The notes: generated by a model from the sequence alone, not told the origin. Counted from the stretch's first letter, positions 7,361 to 14,849 are shown. The stretch is DNA of 16,378 nucleotides from JAJRRA01 sp048636595 (GCA_048636595.1 JAIVWI010000056.1:1-16378), one strand, 5' to 3'. Numbers and translations: made by a program.

Positions 7361-7402
7361 TGAGGTGTCCAGTAGATAGCAGATTCGTTATGGAGCCCAG
7401 GC

Positions 7403-7431
7403 AGTATATGGTATCTTATTTGTCCGGTCAG
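7403..7431 (-). promoter_or_regulatory. Probable sigma-70 promoter of the purM-purN unit
   Basis: On the minus strand CTGACC (7431-7426) and TATACT (7408-7403) are separated by 17 bases, matching consensus at 4 and 5 of 6 positions. Transcription would begin near 7396, about 36 bases before the purM TTG start. Prediction by eye; no operator palindrome of the PurR type is visible around it. Confidence 0.45.
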
Positions 7432-7468
7432 GCTCCTTTATTTCCACTTTCCTGTAACCATTGAAACC

Positions 7469-8488
7469 ATGCGAATTGTTTTATTGATATTACTACTGAA
7501 CCTGTTGCCTTCAGGCAGCGCTTTTGCGGCGCCTGCAGGGCTTTACACGGGTGAAGTGCCGGTGCAAAGCCAGCAGAAGTCAGACCGCAATCGCGCCTTG
7601 CCCCTGGCATTGAAGCAGGTACTGCAGAAACTCAGTGGCCGGAGCAGTTTTGATGATTATCCCCTGGTGTACCCCGCGCTGGACAGTGCGGCTTCGATTG
7701 TCGTTTCCTTCCATTACCGGAATGTGGAATCCATCCTGGCGGACAACAATGTATCCAGTCAGCTACACCTGGTTGCACGGTTCGCGGAAGCGGAAGTCAA
7801 TGAACTGCTGAAAAAACTGCAGTTGCCCTTGTGGCCTGCAGAACGCCGGCCCGTGGAAATCTGGGTGGTCGTGGACGACGGTATGGGCCGTCGTATCATG
7901 CCGCTCGAATACGCCTACGCCTGGGAGTCAATGAACGAAATTGCAGCAGCAAGGGGGCAGCCGGTGTCATGGCCGGAAGCGGATGAGGAGGGTATCTTTC
8001 CGGTCGATGCGCAATTGCTCTGGGGAGGGTATACGGAAGATATTACCGGGGACGACGGCGCTGTCATGATAGCCGCGGCGCGGCGTGAAGGGGCCGAATG
8101 GAGCGTTCGGCTCAATTTGGACTACGGTGGTCAAAACTGGGCCTGGCGTATTCATGATGTTGATCTGCAGCAAGCACTCGGCAATAGCATGCACGAGGCG
8201 GTGAATCTCATTGCGGAGGCGAATACAATTGCCGCAATTGACCAGGGGAAATGGCTGCATGAACTGACGGTAACCGGTATCGGGGGTGTAGATGATTACC
8301 GTCGTTGCCTGGACTATTTGCAGGGTCTCAGCATTGTGGAACGTGTTTCCGTCACCGCTGCAAGCCGGGGAGTCGTCCGTTTCAGCCTGGAGCTAAACGC
8401 CATGTCACTTTACCTGGATGAGACCCTGTCTTCCGGTCCCGTGCTTGAATTTTTAGACACTGAAAACAGTTGGTCATTGCGCCAATGA
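7469..8488 (+). CDS. DUF2066 domain-containing secreted protein
   Basis: This 339-residue protein has an N-terminal signal peptide (hydrophobic 3-18, likely cleavage after SAFA) and then the DUF2066 pattern: LYTGEVPVQSQ, RNRALPLALKQVLQKLSGRSS, and the central AERRPVEIWVVVDDG followed by VSWPEADEEG. Function is unknown for the family. It is commonly found between the divergent purM-purN pair and a PerM-type permease plus hda in gammaproteobacteria, and the same order is seen here. It is probably periplasmic. The Shine-Dalgarno region before the ATG is poor. Only 18 bases separate it from the permease gene, so the three downstream genes are likely one operon. Confidence 0.85.
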   Translation: MRIVLLILLLNLLPSGSAFAAPAGLYTGEVPVQSQQKSDRNRALPLALKQVLQKLSGRSSFDDYPLVYPALDSAASIVVSFHYRNVESILADNNVSSQLHLVARFAEAEVNELLKKLQLPLWPAERRPVEIWVVVDDGMGRRIMPLEYAYAWESMNEIAAARGQPVSWPEADEEGIFPVDAQLLWGGYTEDITGDDGAVMIAAARREGAEWSVRLNLDYGGQNWAWRIHDVDLQQALGNSMHEAVNLIAEANTIAAIDQGKWLHELTVTGIGGVDDYRRCLDYLQGLSIVERVSVTAASRGVVRFSLELNAMSLYLDETLSSGPVLEFLDTENSWSLRQ

Positions 8489-8506
8489 TTCCGCGGGAGA
8501 ATGATC

Positions 8507-9604
8507 ATGACAGTTGATTCACGGCAGTGGTTTTTGCTCGCCCTTGCAGTTGTATTTTTCTGGCTTATTTACCTGCTCGCCCCGGTCATTACTCCCTTTG
8601 CGATTTCCGCTGCACTGGCGTACCTGGGCGACCCCTTCGTAGACCGGCTTGAAAGAGTCAGCATCGGCAAGTGGCGCATCAACAGGACCCTGGCTGTCTC
8701 TGTCGTGTTTGTCCTGATGACGGGGGGATTGATCCTCCTTTTTCTGATTGTTTTTCCTCTGCTGCAGGAACAAGTGGAGCACCTCGTGCAGAGCGTTCCC
8801 GAATCACTGGAATGGTTCGCGGGGACCGCGCTTCCCTGGCTCCAGGCTAAGTTTGGCCTGAGCAGTTTGGCCCTGGATACTGAGACCATTACCAATGCGC
8901 TTAAGTCCTATTGGAAAGAGCTCAGTACCGCCGCGCTGAGTGTACTGGGTACCGTTTCGAGGAGCGGCCAGGCTGTGCTGGGGTGGTTGATGAACCTGGT
9001 ACTGATTCCCGTGGTCACGTTTTACCTGTTGCGGGACTGGGATCTGCTTATCAAGGGAATTCGCGAGTTGTTGCCCCGGAAAATCGAGCCGACTGTCAGT
9101 ACCCTTGCCAGTGAAATAGATGAAGTCCTGGGGGCCTTTGTTCGCGGGCAGTTGATGGTCATGTTCGCGCTCGGCGCCATCTACACGGCGGGCTTGTGGC
9201 TGATTGGTCTGGACCTGGCTTTTATCATTGGCATGGGCGCCGGTCTGCTCAGCGTTGTTCCTTACCTGGGGACAGTGGTCGGCCTGGTTGCCGCGGTCCT
9301 GGCCGCTGTTTTTCAGTTCCAGGACCTGTTCCACACGATCATGGTCCTGTTGGTTTTTGGTACCGGACAGGCACTGGAAGGAATGGTGCTGACGCCAAAA
9401 CTGGTCGGGGACCGGATTGGCCTGCACCCGGTTGCTGTCATATTCGCAGTACTGGCCGGTGGTCAGCTGTTTGGTTTCCTGGGCATTCTGCTTGCTTTGC
9501 CGGTGGCTTCGGCGCTGAACGTACTGGTCCGGCACTTTCGGGATGAATATACAAAAAGTACGCTCTATCATGAAGAAACGGAAAGTGAGGGAGAGGCCCG
9601 GTAA
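8507..9604 (+). CDS. AI-2E family transporter / PerM-type permease
   Basis: This polytopic inner-membrane protein of about 365 residues belongs to the AI-2E exporter (PerM/UPF0118) family. Several hydrophobic segments are visible: an N-terminal pair (about 8-45), one near 65-90, a cytoplasmic or periplasmic middle with an amphipathic region, and a C-terminal cluster of segments. Family motifs include ALAYLGDPFVDRLE near the start, PVVTFYLLRDWD in the middle, and GQALEGMVLTPKLVGDRIGLHPV near the end. Some members export autoinducer-2 or move Na+ or H+; the substrate here is unknown. I chose the ATG at 8507 over that at 8501 because GGGAG (8495-8499) is then 7 bases away. The hda gene follows 2 bases after its stop. 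Confidence 0.88.
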   Translation: MTVDSRQWFLLALAVVFFWLIYLLAPVITPFAISAALAYLGDPFVDRLERVSIGKWRINRTLAVSVVFVLMTGGLILLFLIVFPLLQEQVEHLVQSVPESLEWFAGTALPWLQAKFGLSSLALDTETITNALKSYWKELSTAALSVLGTVSRSGQAVLGWLMNLVLIPVVTFYLLRDWDLLIKGIRELLPRKIEPTVSTLASEIDEVLGAFVRGQLMVMFALGAIYTAGLWLIGLDLAFIIGMGAGLLSVVPYLGTVVGLVAAVLAAVFQFQDLFHTIMVLLVFGTGQALEGMVLTPKLVGDRIGLHPVAVIFAVLAGGQLFGFLGILLALPVASALNVLVRHFRDEYTKSTLYHEETESEGEAR

Positions 9605-9606
9605 CA

Positions 9607-10308
9607 ATGTTGTTCTCACCTCAAATTCCGCTGCAACTGGAACCCCGGAGGCCGGACCGTTTCGAAGATTTTGTCCCCGGTCCCAACCAGAATGTCCTGC
9701 TGGCGACCCGGCAATTGCTGGATGAACCGGGTAGCAGCCTTTTTCTGTCCGGGCCGCAAGGCTCCGGAAAATCACATTTGCTTAATGCGCTGTGTCATGC
9801 CGCCCGGGAAAAGGGGCTGGGCGCTTTTTACATCGCTTTGCAGCATTTGCCGGATGAGGCCGCCGCCGGTCTAGATGGCCTCCAGGGCCTGGACCTGGTC
9901 TGCGTGGACGACCTGGACAGCGTGGCCGGCAAGCCCCTGTGGGAGCAGGCGTTGTTTCGCTGCTTCAATGAAGTGCGCGCCGCGAACGGCCGCCTGGTGG
10001 TCAGTAGCCGGATGAGCCTGTCATCCCTGCAATTTGACCTTCCCGACCTGCAGTCCAGGCTGGCGTGGGGGCTGACGATGAATCTGCGGCTGCCCGATGA
10101 CGAGGGTAAGCTGCAAGTGCTGCAACAGCGCGCCCGGGCACTGGGTATTGAACTGCCCCGGGATGTGCAGCGTTATTTGATCAAACACAGCAAAAGGGAC
10201 ATGGGTTCCCTGCTTACGATGCTTGAACAACTCAAGGACGCGGCATTCGTCGCCAAGCGCAGGATAACGGTTCCGCTGGCCAGGGAAATTTTGTCCTCCA
10301 GACGTTAA
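9607..10308 (+). CDS. hda: DnaA regulatory inactivator Hda
   Basis: Hda is a DnaA-like AAA+ protein that binds the DNA-loaded beta clamp and stimulates hydrolysis of DnaA-bound ATP, preventing re-initiation of replication. At 233 residues it matches the family. The N-terminal clamp-binding motif is QIPLQL (residues 6-11). Walker A is GPQGSGKS (49-56), Walker B is VCVDDLD (about 98-104), and the SSRMSLSSL...LQSRLAWG region carries sensor 1 and box VII arginine. The C-terminal lid runs through SKRDMGSLLTMLEQL. It has the short Hda layout without DnaA's DNA-binding domain IV. It starts 2 bases after the permease stop, with a GGGAG/GAGG-rich stretch at the end of that gene serving as its ribosome binding region. 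Confidence 0.95.
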   Translation: MLFSPQIPLQLEPRRPDRFEDFVPGPNQNVLLATRQLLDEPGSSLFLSGPQGSGKSHLLNALCHAAREKGLGAFYIALQHLPDEAAAGLDGLQGLDLVCVDDLDSVAGKPLWEQALFRCFNEVRAANGRLVVSSRMSLSSLQFDLPDLQSRLAWGLTMNLRLPDDEGKLQVLQQRARALGIELPRDVQRYLIKHSKRDMGSLLTMLEQLKDAAFVAKRRITVPLAREILSSRR

Positions 10309-10355
10309 CCTGCATATAGCATTAGCAGCCGAATCTTTAAAAACCATAGCTAGAA

Positions 10356-10409
10356 GTAACAGCGTCCTTGGGCGCGACCGACCGTTCGGCCGCAAGCGAC
10401 CTCTTACAG
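10356..10409. repeat. REPIN-like palindromic unit, copy 1
   Basis: This 54-bp unit has two inverted REP-like halves. The first folds as GCGTC-CTTG-GGCGC (10362-10375); the second, read on the minus strand, folds as GGTCG-CTTG-CGGCC (10401-10388). Each has a 5-bp stem (one G-T pair) and a CTTG loop, and each is preceded by a GTAA(C/G)AG head. The outer ends also pair (GTAACAG with CTCTTAC, one mismatch here). The design matches REP sequences known from Pseudomonas, which are spread by RAYT transposases; no transposase gene is in the window. Confidence 0.85.
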
Positions 10410-10414
10410 TTTTT
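10356..10414 (+). terminator. Possible terminator of the hda operon formed by REPIN copy 1
   Basis: The 54-bp palindrome can fold into a long GC-rich imperfect stem ending in CTCTTAC, then AG and a run of five T (10410-10414). No other hairpin with a T run lies between hda and the next gene. A competing hairpin, CTCTTAC-AGTTTTT-GTAAGAG (10401-10421), would bury the T run in its loop, so termination efficiency is uncertain. Confidence 0.4.
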
Positions 10415-10468
10415 GTAAGAGCGTCCTTGGGCGCGACCGACCGTTCGGCCGCAAGCGACCTCTTACAG
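10415..10468. repeat. REPIN-like palindromic unit, copy 2
   Basis: This unit is identical to copy 1 except for one base in the left head (GTAAGAG instead of GTAACAG), and begins 59 bases downstream after a TTTTT spacer. Here the outer arms GTAAGAG (10415-10421) and CTCTTAC (10461-10467, allowing for its junction) pair perfectly. Internal hairpins are GCGTC-CTTG-GGCGC (10421-10434) and the mirror unit at 10447-10460. Confidence 0.85.
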
Positions 10469-10500
10469 CTTGATGCAATATGCATTCTGGCTAGTACGGT

Positions 10501-10509
10501 TGCTATACT
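10501..10509 (+). promoter_or_regulatory. Extended -10 promoter for the AMP nucleosidase gene
   Basis: TGCTATACT has the TGn extension followed by TATACT (5 of 6 to consensus). No good -35 box is present 16-18 bases upstream, which is typical for extended -10 promoters. The start point would be near 10516, leaving a leader of about 26 bases that contains AAGGAA (10525-10530). It lies just after REPIN copy 2. Confidence 0.5.
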
Positions 10510-10541
10510 GGTTTGAACCCGGGAAAGGAAAACAAACAGAC

Positions 10542-11321
10542 ATGGAATGGCTGAACAAGCTGGAAATCGCCCGCAATTGGTTACCCAGGTATACGGGCAT
10601 GCCGCTGGAACTTTTTGGTGACTATATCCTGCTAACCAATTTCGGTAACTACATCCGGCATTTCGCCGAGCAATTCAACTGCAAAATTTATGGTGAGGAC
10701 CGCACCATGCAGGCTTCCACCAATGATGACGGGCTGACCATCATTAATTTTGGAATGGGTTCGAGCAATGCCGCAACCATCATGGACCTGCTGTCTGCGG
10801 TTGCGCCCAAGGGCGTGTTATTTCTTGGTAAATGTGGCGGCCTGAAGAAATCCACCGAAATTGGACACTTCATTCTGCCCATTGCTGCGATCCGCGGAGA
10901 GGGGACGAGCGATGATTACTTCCCACCCGCCGTACCGGCCCTGCCGTCATTCAAACTGCACAAGTTCGTTTCCGACAAGATCCTGGCGCATGATGTCGAC
11001 TACCGGTCGGGTGTGATCTACACAACCAACCGCCGCGTCTGGGAGCATGATGAAGCGTTTCACAACAGGCTTCATCAAATGACCTGTATCGGGATTGACA
11101 TGGAAACAGCCACCTTGTTTATCGTGGGGCATGCCAATGAAATAGCCCGTGGCGCCCTGTTGCTGGTTTCGGACGTGCCGGTCACGCCGGATGGTGTGAA
11201 AACTGAGGAATCAGACAAGAAAGTCACACGGGACTGGGTTGATCTTCATCTCCAGATCGGCATCGAAGCCATGACCGATCTGGGCCACAAAGGTGAACAA
11301 ATCAAACACTTCCGTTATTAA
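10542..11321 (+). CDS. AMP nucleosidase, short form (nucleoside phosphorylase superfamily)
   Basis: The 259-residue protein resembles short AMP nucleosidases, which cleave AMP to adenine and ribose 5-phosphate and lack the N-terminal regulatory domain of E. coli Amn (about 480 residues). Phosphorylase-fold motifs in order are INFGMGSSNAAT (about 68-79), LFLGKCGGLKK (about 91-101), RGEGTSDDYFPP (about 120-131), TNRRVWEHDE, and GIDMETATLF (about 183-192) with the purine-site Met-Glu. The conserved end block is LLLVSDVPVTPDGVKTEESD. The frame is open back to 10470, but that stretch reaches the repeat, lacks a ribosome binding site and does not look like the family N-terminus. I chose the ATG at 10542, where EWLNKLEIARNWLPRYTG fits. 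It converges on the lipoprotein gene with 8 bases between stops. I recall close homologues mainly from Bacteroidota, so transfer is possible but not shown. Confidence 0.85.
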   Translation: MEWLNKLEIARNWLPRYTGMPLELFGDYILLTNFGNYIRHFAEQFNCKIYGEDRTMQASTNDDGLTIINFGMGSSNAATIMDLLSAVAPKGVLFLGKCGGLKKSTEIGHFILPIAAIRGEGTSDDYFPPAVPALPSFKLHKFVSDKILAHDVDYRSGVIYTTNRRVWEHDEAFHNRLHQMTCIGIDMETATLFIVGHANEIARGALLLVSDVPVTPDGVKTEESDKKVTRDWVDLHLQIGIEAMTDLGHKGEQIKHFRY

Positions 11322-11329
11322 ACCAGTAT

Positions 11330-13069
11330 TTACTTGAAAGTCATTCTGCTGTCGGCCTCGAATCCGTCCGGGGTGAGTCGGAACGTTGTGTAACTCCGGT
11401 CGGAAAAGGATTTGACAGCCTGCTGCGCAGCCGCTGAGATGTCCTCGATCGATTGCAGAACCGCCTCCTGCTCAGGATCAGTTTCAGCCAATTCGTCCTC
11501 GGTCTGTTCGTACTGCTTGCCCAGTTTCTGGGTGTATTCGAGATAAGCCGCCATGTCGTAGCCGATGGACATAAAAGTACCGGCCGGGCCGGCTTCCTCT
11601 TCCAGGTAAGCGGGTAATCCGGCTTCTTCGCCATCGCCAATGGACAGACCGATCGTGTCAGTTGAAAGGGCGGCGAAAGCGACCACGTTCGGAATGGGAA
11701 GCATAGAGGCGGGTAACTGGACAGGAGGTTCACCGGGGGCGAGTGTCAGTTCAGACAGGTCCGGCAGGAACATCTGGGCCATGCCGACAAACATTTCCGG
11801 CTGATCAATATGCACCGCGATCAATCCACGTCCGTTCACCGGCATGGAATTCGTTTCCGTGATCTCACTCAGACTCAAGCGCAGGCCGCGGAAGTTGTTC
11901 ACAAAAGGAGGCATCGGCTGGTTCAGCTGGGTGAATGCTTCTGTTGCACTCTGATTGATCGATTGGAGGTGCTCACACTGGTAGGGGCTTTCCATGATGG
12001 CAACAACTTTTTCCCGCAGAAAATCGCGAACTGCTCCGAATCGCATGCCAAATGAGAATTCGAGCAGACGGTCTGACAGCGGGTTTGCTATGGGTATTTC
12101 GGCCACCAGTCCCGCGAGTTGCTGTGCCAGTGTAGTTTCGGTTTCTACACGGTACTGAATAGCAATGGCGGATGTCGTCAACTCCCGGACGCCCATGGTC
12201 ATACGTGGCGAATTGCTGACGATACCGCGGATTTCGGTTTTGCATTCAGCTGTCATGTCAGCCGGGTCGAAATCGCCAGTTGTGGCCATCACCCGGGCCA
12301 TAATCGTATCCGGACTGATGAATTCCTCGACGATTTGGTCGAGATCCAGGATGCCCGAGCCATAAGGTGTATAGCTGTGTTTGGCGTTCAGTTCAGCCAG
12401 GCGGCTTACCGCGTTGGAGTCCCCGGGCATTTCCAGCCCGAGGAATGCCGGCAGCAATTCTGTTTCAGCCAGTGGAGGAAAAATACTCATCGCCAGGTGA
12501 TCGGCAAAGATTGATACGTATATGCCGACAGGTGCATCAGCAGTATCAACTTCACTGAGCCGCCAGTAGGAAACGCCCTGGTGCTCAAGTTCCGGAGCGT
12601 CAATCTCCGCATTCGCCAGCACTCGCTGGATGGTTGCGCGCAGGGCGTCTGCGTCTGACAGGCCAATTCGAATGACAGGAAACACACCCATGCCATACAC
12701 CACCTTGTGTGCGCGAAGGTCAAAACCGAGACTCTCCATACCCTGCCGGCTGAGATTTCCATCAAACTCCTGCAGGATGGCGCTTATCAACCTTGAGCCG
12801 TCTTCGTTTTCCAGTGTCTGCCTGGCATTAGTCAGTTCATCCTGGACGGAGGCAAGAACCGGCTCAAAGCGCTGCAGGAATACCTCGATGACTTCGTCAG
12901 GTATGGGTTGCAGGTTCCCGGCCAGGTAGGGTGTATCGGCAGGCACATAATCAAAAAGTGTGCTGTCCGTTTTTTCAATCGCCACTTCTACCGCGTCCTC
13001 AGACTTGCCGCAGGCGGCTACCATCAGCAGCGAAACAGTCCCAATGGCCAACAGGCGCAAATAACTCAT
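11330..13069 (-). CDS. Uncharacterised lipoprotein, 579 residues
   Basis: I do not recognise a characterised family. The start shows a lipoprotein signal peptide: MSYLRLLAIGTVSLLMVAAC with Cys20 as the lipidation site, followed by GKSED, so no Asp at +2 and probably outer-membrane sorting. The mature part begins with STLFDYVPADTPYLAGN, weakly reminiscent of DUF3352-type proteins (a guess from one segment). It alternates beta-like and helical stretches with no membrane segment, repeat or catalytic motif that I can name. Two further cysteines occur, in TAECKTE and PYQCEHL (about 100 residues apart), and could form a periplasmic disulfide. An acidic helix near EQTEDELAETDPEQEA lies close to the C-terminus. 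AAGGAA about 8 bases before the ATG supports the start. It is a single gene with its own promoter. Confidence 0.75.
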   Translation of the reverse strand: MSYLRLLAIGTVSLLMVAACGKSEDAVEVAIEKTDSTLFDYVPADTPYLAGNLQPIPDEVIEVFLQRFEPVLASVQDELTNARQTLENEDGSRLISAILQEFDGNLSRQGMESLGFDLRAHKVVYGMGVFPVIRIGLSDADALRATIQRVLANAEIDAPELEHQGVSYWRLSEVDTADAPVGIYVSIFADHLAMSIFPPLAETELLPAFLGLEMPGDSNAVSRLAELNAKHSYTPYGSGILDLDQIVEEFISPDTIMARVMATTGDFDPADMTAECKTEIRGIVSNSPRMTMGVRELTTSAIAIQYRVETETTLAQQLAGLVAEIPIANPLSDRLLEFSFGMRFGAVRDFLREKVVAIMESPYQCEHLQSINQSATEAFTQLNQPMPPFVNNFRGLRLSLSEITETNSMPVNGRGLIAVHIDQPEMFVGMAQMFLPDLSELTLAPGEPPVQLPASMLPIPNVVAFAALSTDTIGLSIGDGEEAGLPAYLEEEAGPAGTFMSIGYDMAAYLEYTQKLGKQYEQTEDELAETDPEQEAVLQSIEDISAAAQQAVKSFSDRSYTTFRLTPDGFEADSRMTFK

Positions 13070-13103
13070 ACTAAATTCCTTGAATGTTTAAACGTGTAAA
13101 GGT

Positions 13104-13132
13104 GTTATACCACACTACAACACCATACACAA
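13104..13132 (-). promoter_or_regulatory. Probable promoter of the 579-residue lipoprotein gene
   Basis: On the minus strand TTGTGT (13132-13127), a 17-base spacer, and TATAAC (13109-13104) preceded by TGG give an extended -10 promoter. Matches are 3 and 5 of 6 plus the TGn element. The start point would be near 13097, leaving a leader of about 28 bases with AAGGAA before the ATG. Confidence 0.5.
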
Positions 13133-13206
13133 TAGCGAAATCAATGAGATTTTATTGACCTACATCTTCTCGTTAGTACGTTTTGCGGGTATGCTCTCGT
13201 TTGAAT

Positions 13207-13239
13207 TGAATATTCATCAATACAGTCGTTGCTAACGAC
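13207..13239. promoter_or_regulatory. Two palindromes upstream of pntA, possible operator
   Basis: TGAATATTCA (13207-13216) is a perfect 10-bp palindrome. GTCGTT-GCT-AACGAC (13225-13239) is a perfect 6-bp inverted repeat around three bases. They stand about 80-110 bases before the pntA start in a 247-bp divergent intergenic region (13070-13316). No convincing -35/-10 pair for pntA was found there; TTGACC at 13155-13160 lacks a good -10. The size and symmetry suit a dimeric regulator site, but no regulator is identified. Confidence 0.35.
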
Positions 13240-13316
13240 CTGTCAAGACCGGAAAAAAGAGATTAGTTAAACGAAGCAACCCAGGCTGTAAACAGCAAAT
13301 CATTCGGAGATTTCTC

Positions 13317-14849
13317 ATGAGAATCGGTGTACCGAGAGAGATATATGCGGGCGAAAAGCGCGTAGCCACAACCCCGGACGTGGCCGCCCAGTTAATCAAG
13401 ATGGGCTTTGATGTTGCGGTTGAGTCCAATGCAGGCGCCGCTGCGAATTATTCCGACGCGTCCTATGAAGCGGCCGGCTGTACCGTCACCGCTACAGCAG
13501 ATGAAATCTGGGCTGAATCTGACATTATTCTCAAAGTACGCGGCCCTGAAGATGAGGAGACCGCGCGCTTGAAAGCGGGACAGACGCTGATCAGTTTCCT
13601 GTGGCCGGCGCAGAATCCCGAACTACTCCAGCAGCTTACCGAGCGCGGTGTGACGGCCATGGCCATGGACAGCATTCCACGCATCTCACGCGCCCAGAAG
13701 GTGGACGCGCTGAGTTCCATGGCGAACATTGCGGGATACCGGGCCGTGGTGGAAGCAGCCCAGCATTTCGGCCGCTTTTTCACCGGCCAGATTACGGCTG
13801 CCGGTAAGGTGCCGCCCGCCAAGGTGCTGGTCATTGGTGCGGGCGTCGCCGGGCTGGCTGCCATTGGCGCCGCCAAGAGCATGGGCGCGATCGTTCGTTC
13901 CTTCGACACCCGCCCCGAAGTCAAGGAGCAGATCGAGAGCATGGACGCCGAGTTCCTGATGCTGGATTTCGAAGATGAGGATGGCTCCGGAGAGGGCGGC
14001 TACGCCAAGGTCATGAGCGATGAATTCATCAAGGCCGAGATGGCGCTGTTTGCCGAGCAGGCCAAGGACGTGGATATCATCATCACCACCGCGCTGATCC
14101 CGGGCAGGCCGGCGCCTCGACTGATAACGGCGGAAATGGTCGAGTCGATGAAGAACGGCAGCGTCATCGTCGACCTGGCCGCCGAGCAGGGCGGCAACTG
14201 TGAACTGACCGAACCCGGACAGGTGGTCACGCATCACGGCGTTACCCTCATCGGCTATACGGATTTGCCGAGCAGGCTGGCCGCACAATCCAGCCAGCTG
14301 TATGCGACCAATTTGCGTCACCTGCTGACCGACCTGACCCCGGAGAAGGATGGCCAGATCGTGGTCGATATGGAGGATGAGGTCATTCGGGGCGCAACCG
14401 TGTGCAAGGATGGCGAAACTACGTGGCCGCCGCCGGCGCCGAAGCTTTCCGCGGCCCCGCCCAAGGCGGAGCCGGCGCCCGCACCGGTGGTTGAAGAAAA
14501 GAAGCGGTCGGTTGTGGGTCCCATCATTGGCATGGCGGTTGCCGGCCTGGCGCTGCTGGGTCTGGGCGCCGTTGCACCGCCTTCATTCATGGCGCACTTC
14601 ACGGTGTTCGTGTTGGCGTGCTTTATCGGATACATGGTGATCTGGAACGTGAAAGCTGCGTTGCACACACCGCTTATGAGCGTCACCAACGCGATATCCA
14701 GCATCATCATTATCGGTGCATTGATCCAAATCAGTTCGGACAACGAGTTGATTATGTGGATAGCAGTCGGAACCGTTGGGATAACCAGCATCAACATTGT
14801 GGGCGGTTTTGCCGTTACGCGCCGCATGCTCGAAATGTTCAGGAGGTGA
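13317..14849 (+). CDS. pntA: Proton-translocating NAD(P)+ transhydrogenase subunit alpha PntA
   Basis: PntA and PntB form the inner-membrane transhydrogenase that uses the proton gradient to drive hydride transfer from NADH to NADP+, supplying NADPH. The 510 residues equal the E. coli length. Domain I (about 1-375) starts MRIGVPREIYAGEKRVATTP and contains the NAD-binding glycine loop VIGAGVAGLAAIGAA (about 172-186), then RPEVKEQIESMDAEFL and TTALIPGRPAPRLIT. A proline- and alanine-rich linker (about 375-400, APKLSAAPPKAEPAPAP) leads to four membrane helices (about 400-505), so this is the fused alpha type and not the split PntAA/PntAB type. CGGAGA ends 6 bases before the ATG. It ends Arg-Arg (AGG AGG TGA), which doubles as the pntB ribosome binding site. 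Confidence 0.97.
   Translation: MRIGVPREIYAGEKRVATTPDVAAQLIKMGFDVAVESNAGAAANYSDASYEAAGCTVTATADEIWAESDIILKVRGPEDEETARLKAGQTLISFLWPAQNPELLQQLTERGVTAMAMDSIPRISRAQKVDALSSMANIAGYRAVVEAAQHFGRFFTGQITAAGKVPPAKVLVIGAGVAGLAAIGAAKSMGAIVRSFDTRPEVKEQIESMDAEFLMLDFEDEDGSGEGGYAKVMSDEFIKAEMALFAEQAKDVDIIITTALIPGRPAPRLITAEMVESMKNGSVIVDLAAEQGGNCELTEPGQVVTHHGVTLIGYTDLPSRLAAQSSQLYATNLRHLLTDLTPEKDGQIVVDMEDEVIRGATVCKDGETTWPPPAPKLSAAPPKAEPAPAPVVEEKKRSVVGPIIGMAVAGLALLGLGAVAPPSFMAHFTVFVLACFIGYMVIWNVKAALHTPLMSVTNAISSIIIIGALIQISSDNELIMWIAVGTVGITSINIVGGFAVTRRMLEMFRR

Noticed and set aside
8804..9775. Long minus-strand open frame (323 codons) opposite the permease and hda
   Set aside because: It lies antisense to two genes with clear family motifs and its translation is rich in Gln, Arg and Pro without any domain; it is a reading-frame shadow.
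10356..10468. CRISPR array
   Set aside because: There are only two copies, the spacer is 5 bases and each unit is itself a double hairpin; no cas gene is present.
10470..10541. N-terminal extension of the AMP nucleosidase frame
   Set aside because: It starts next to the repeat, holds the promoter-like TGCTATACT, lacks a ribosome binding site and does not fit the family N-terminus.
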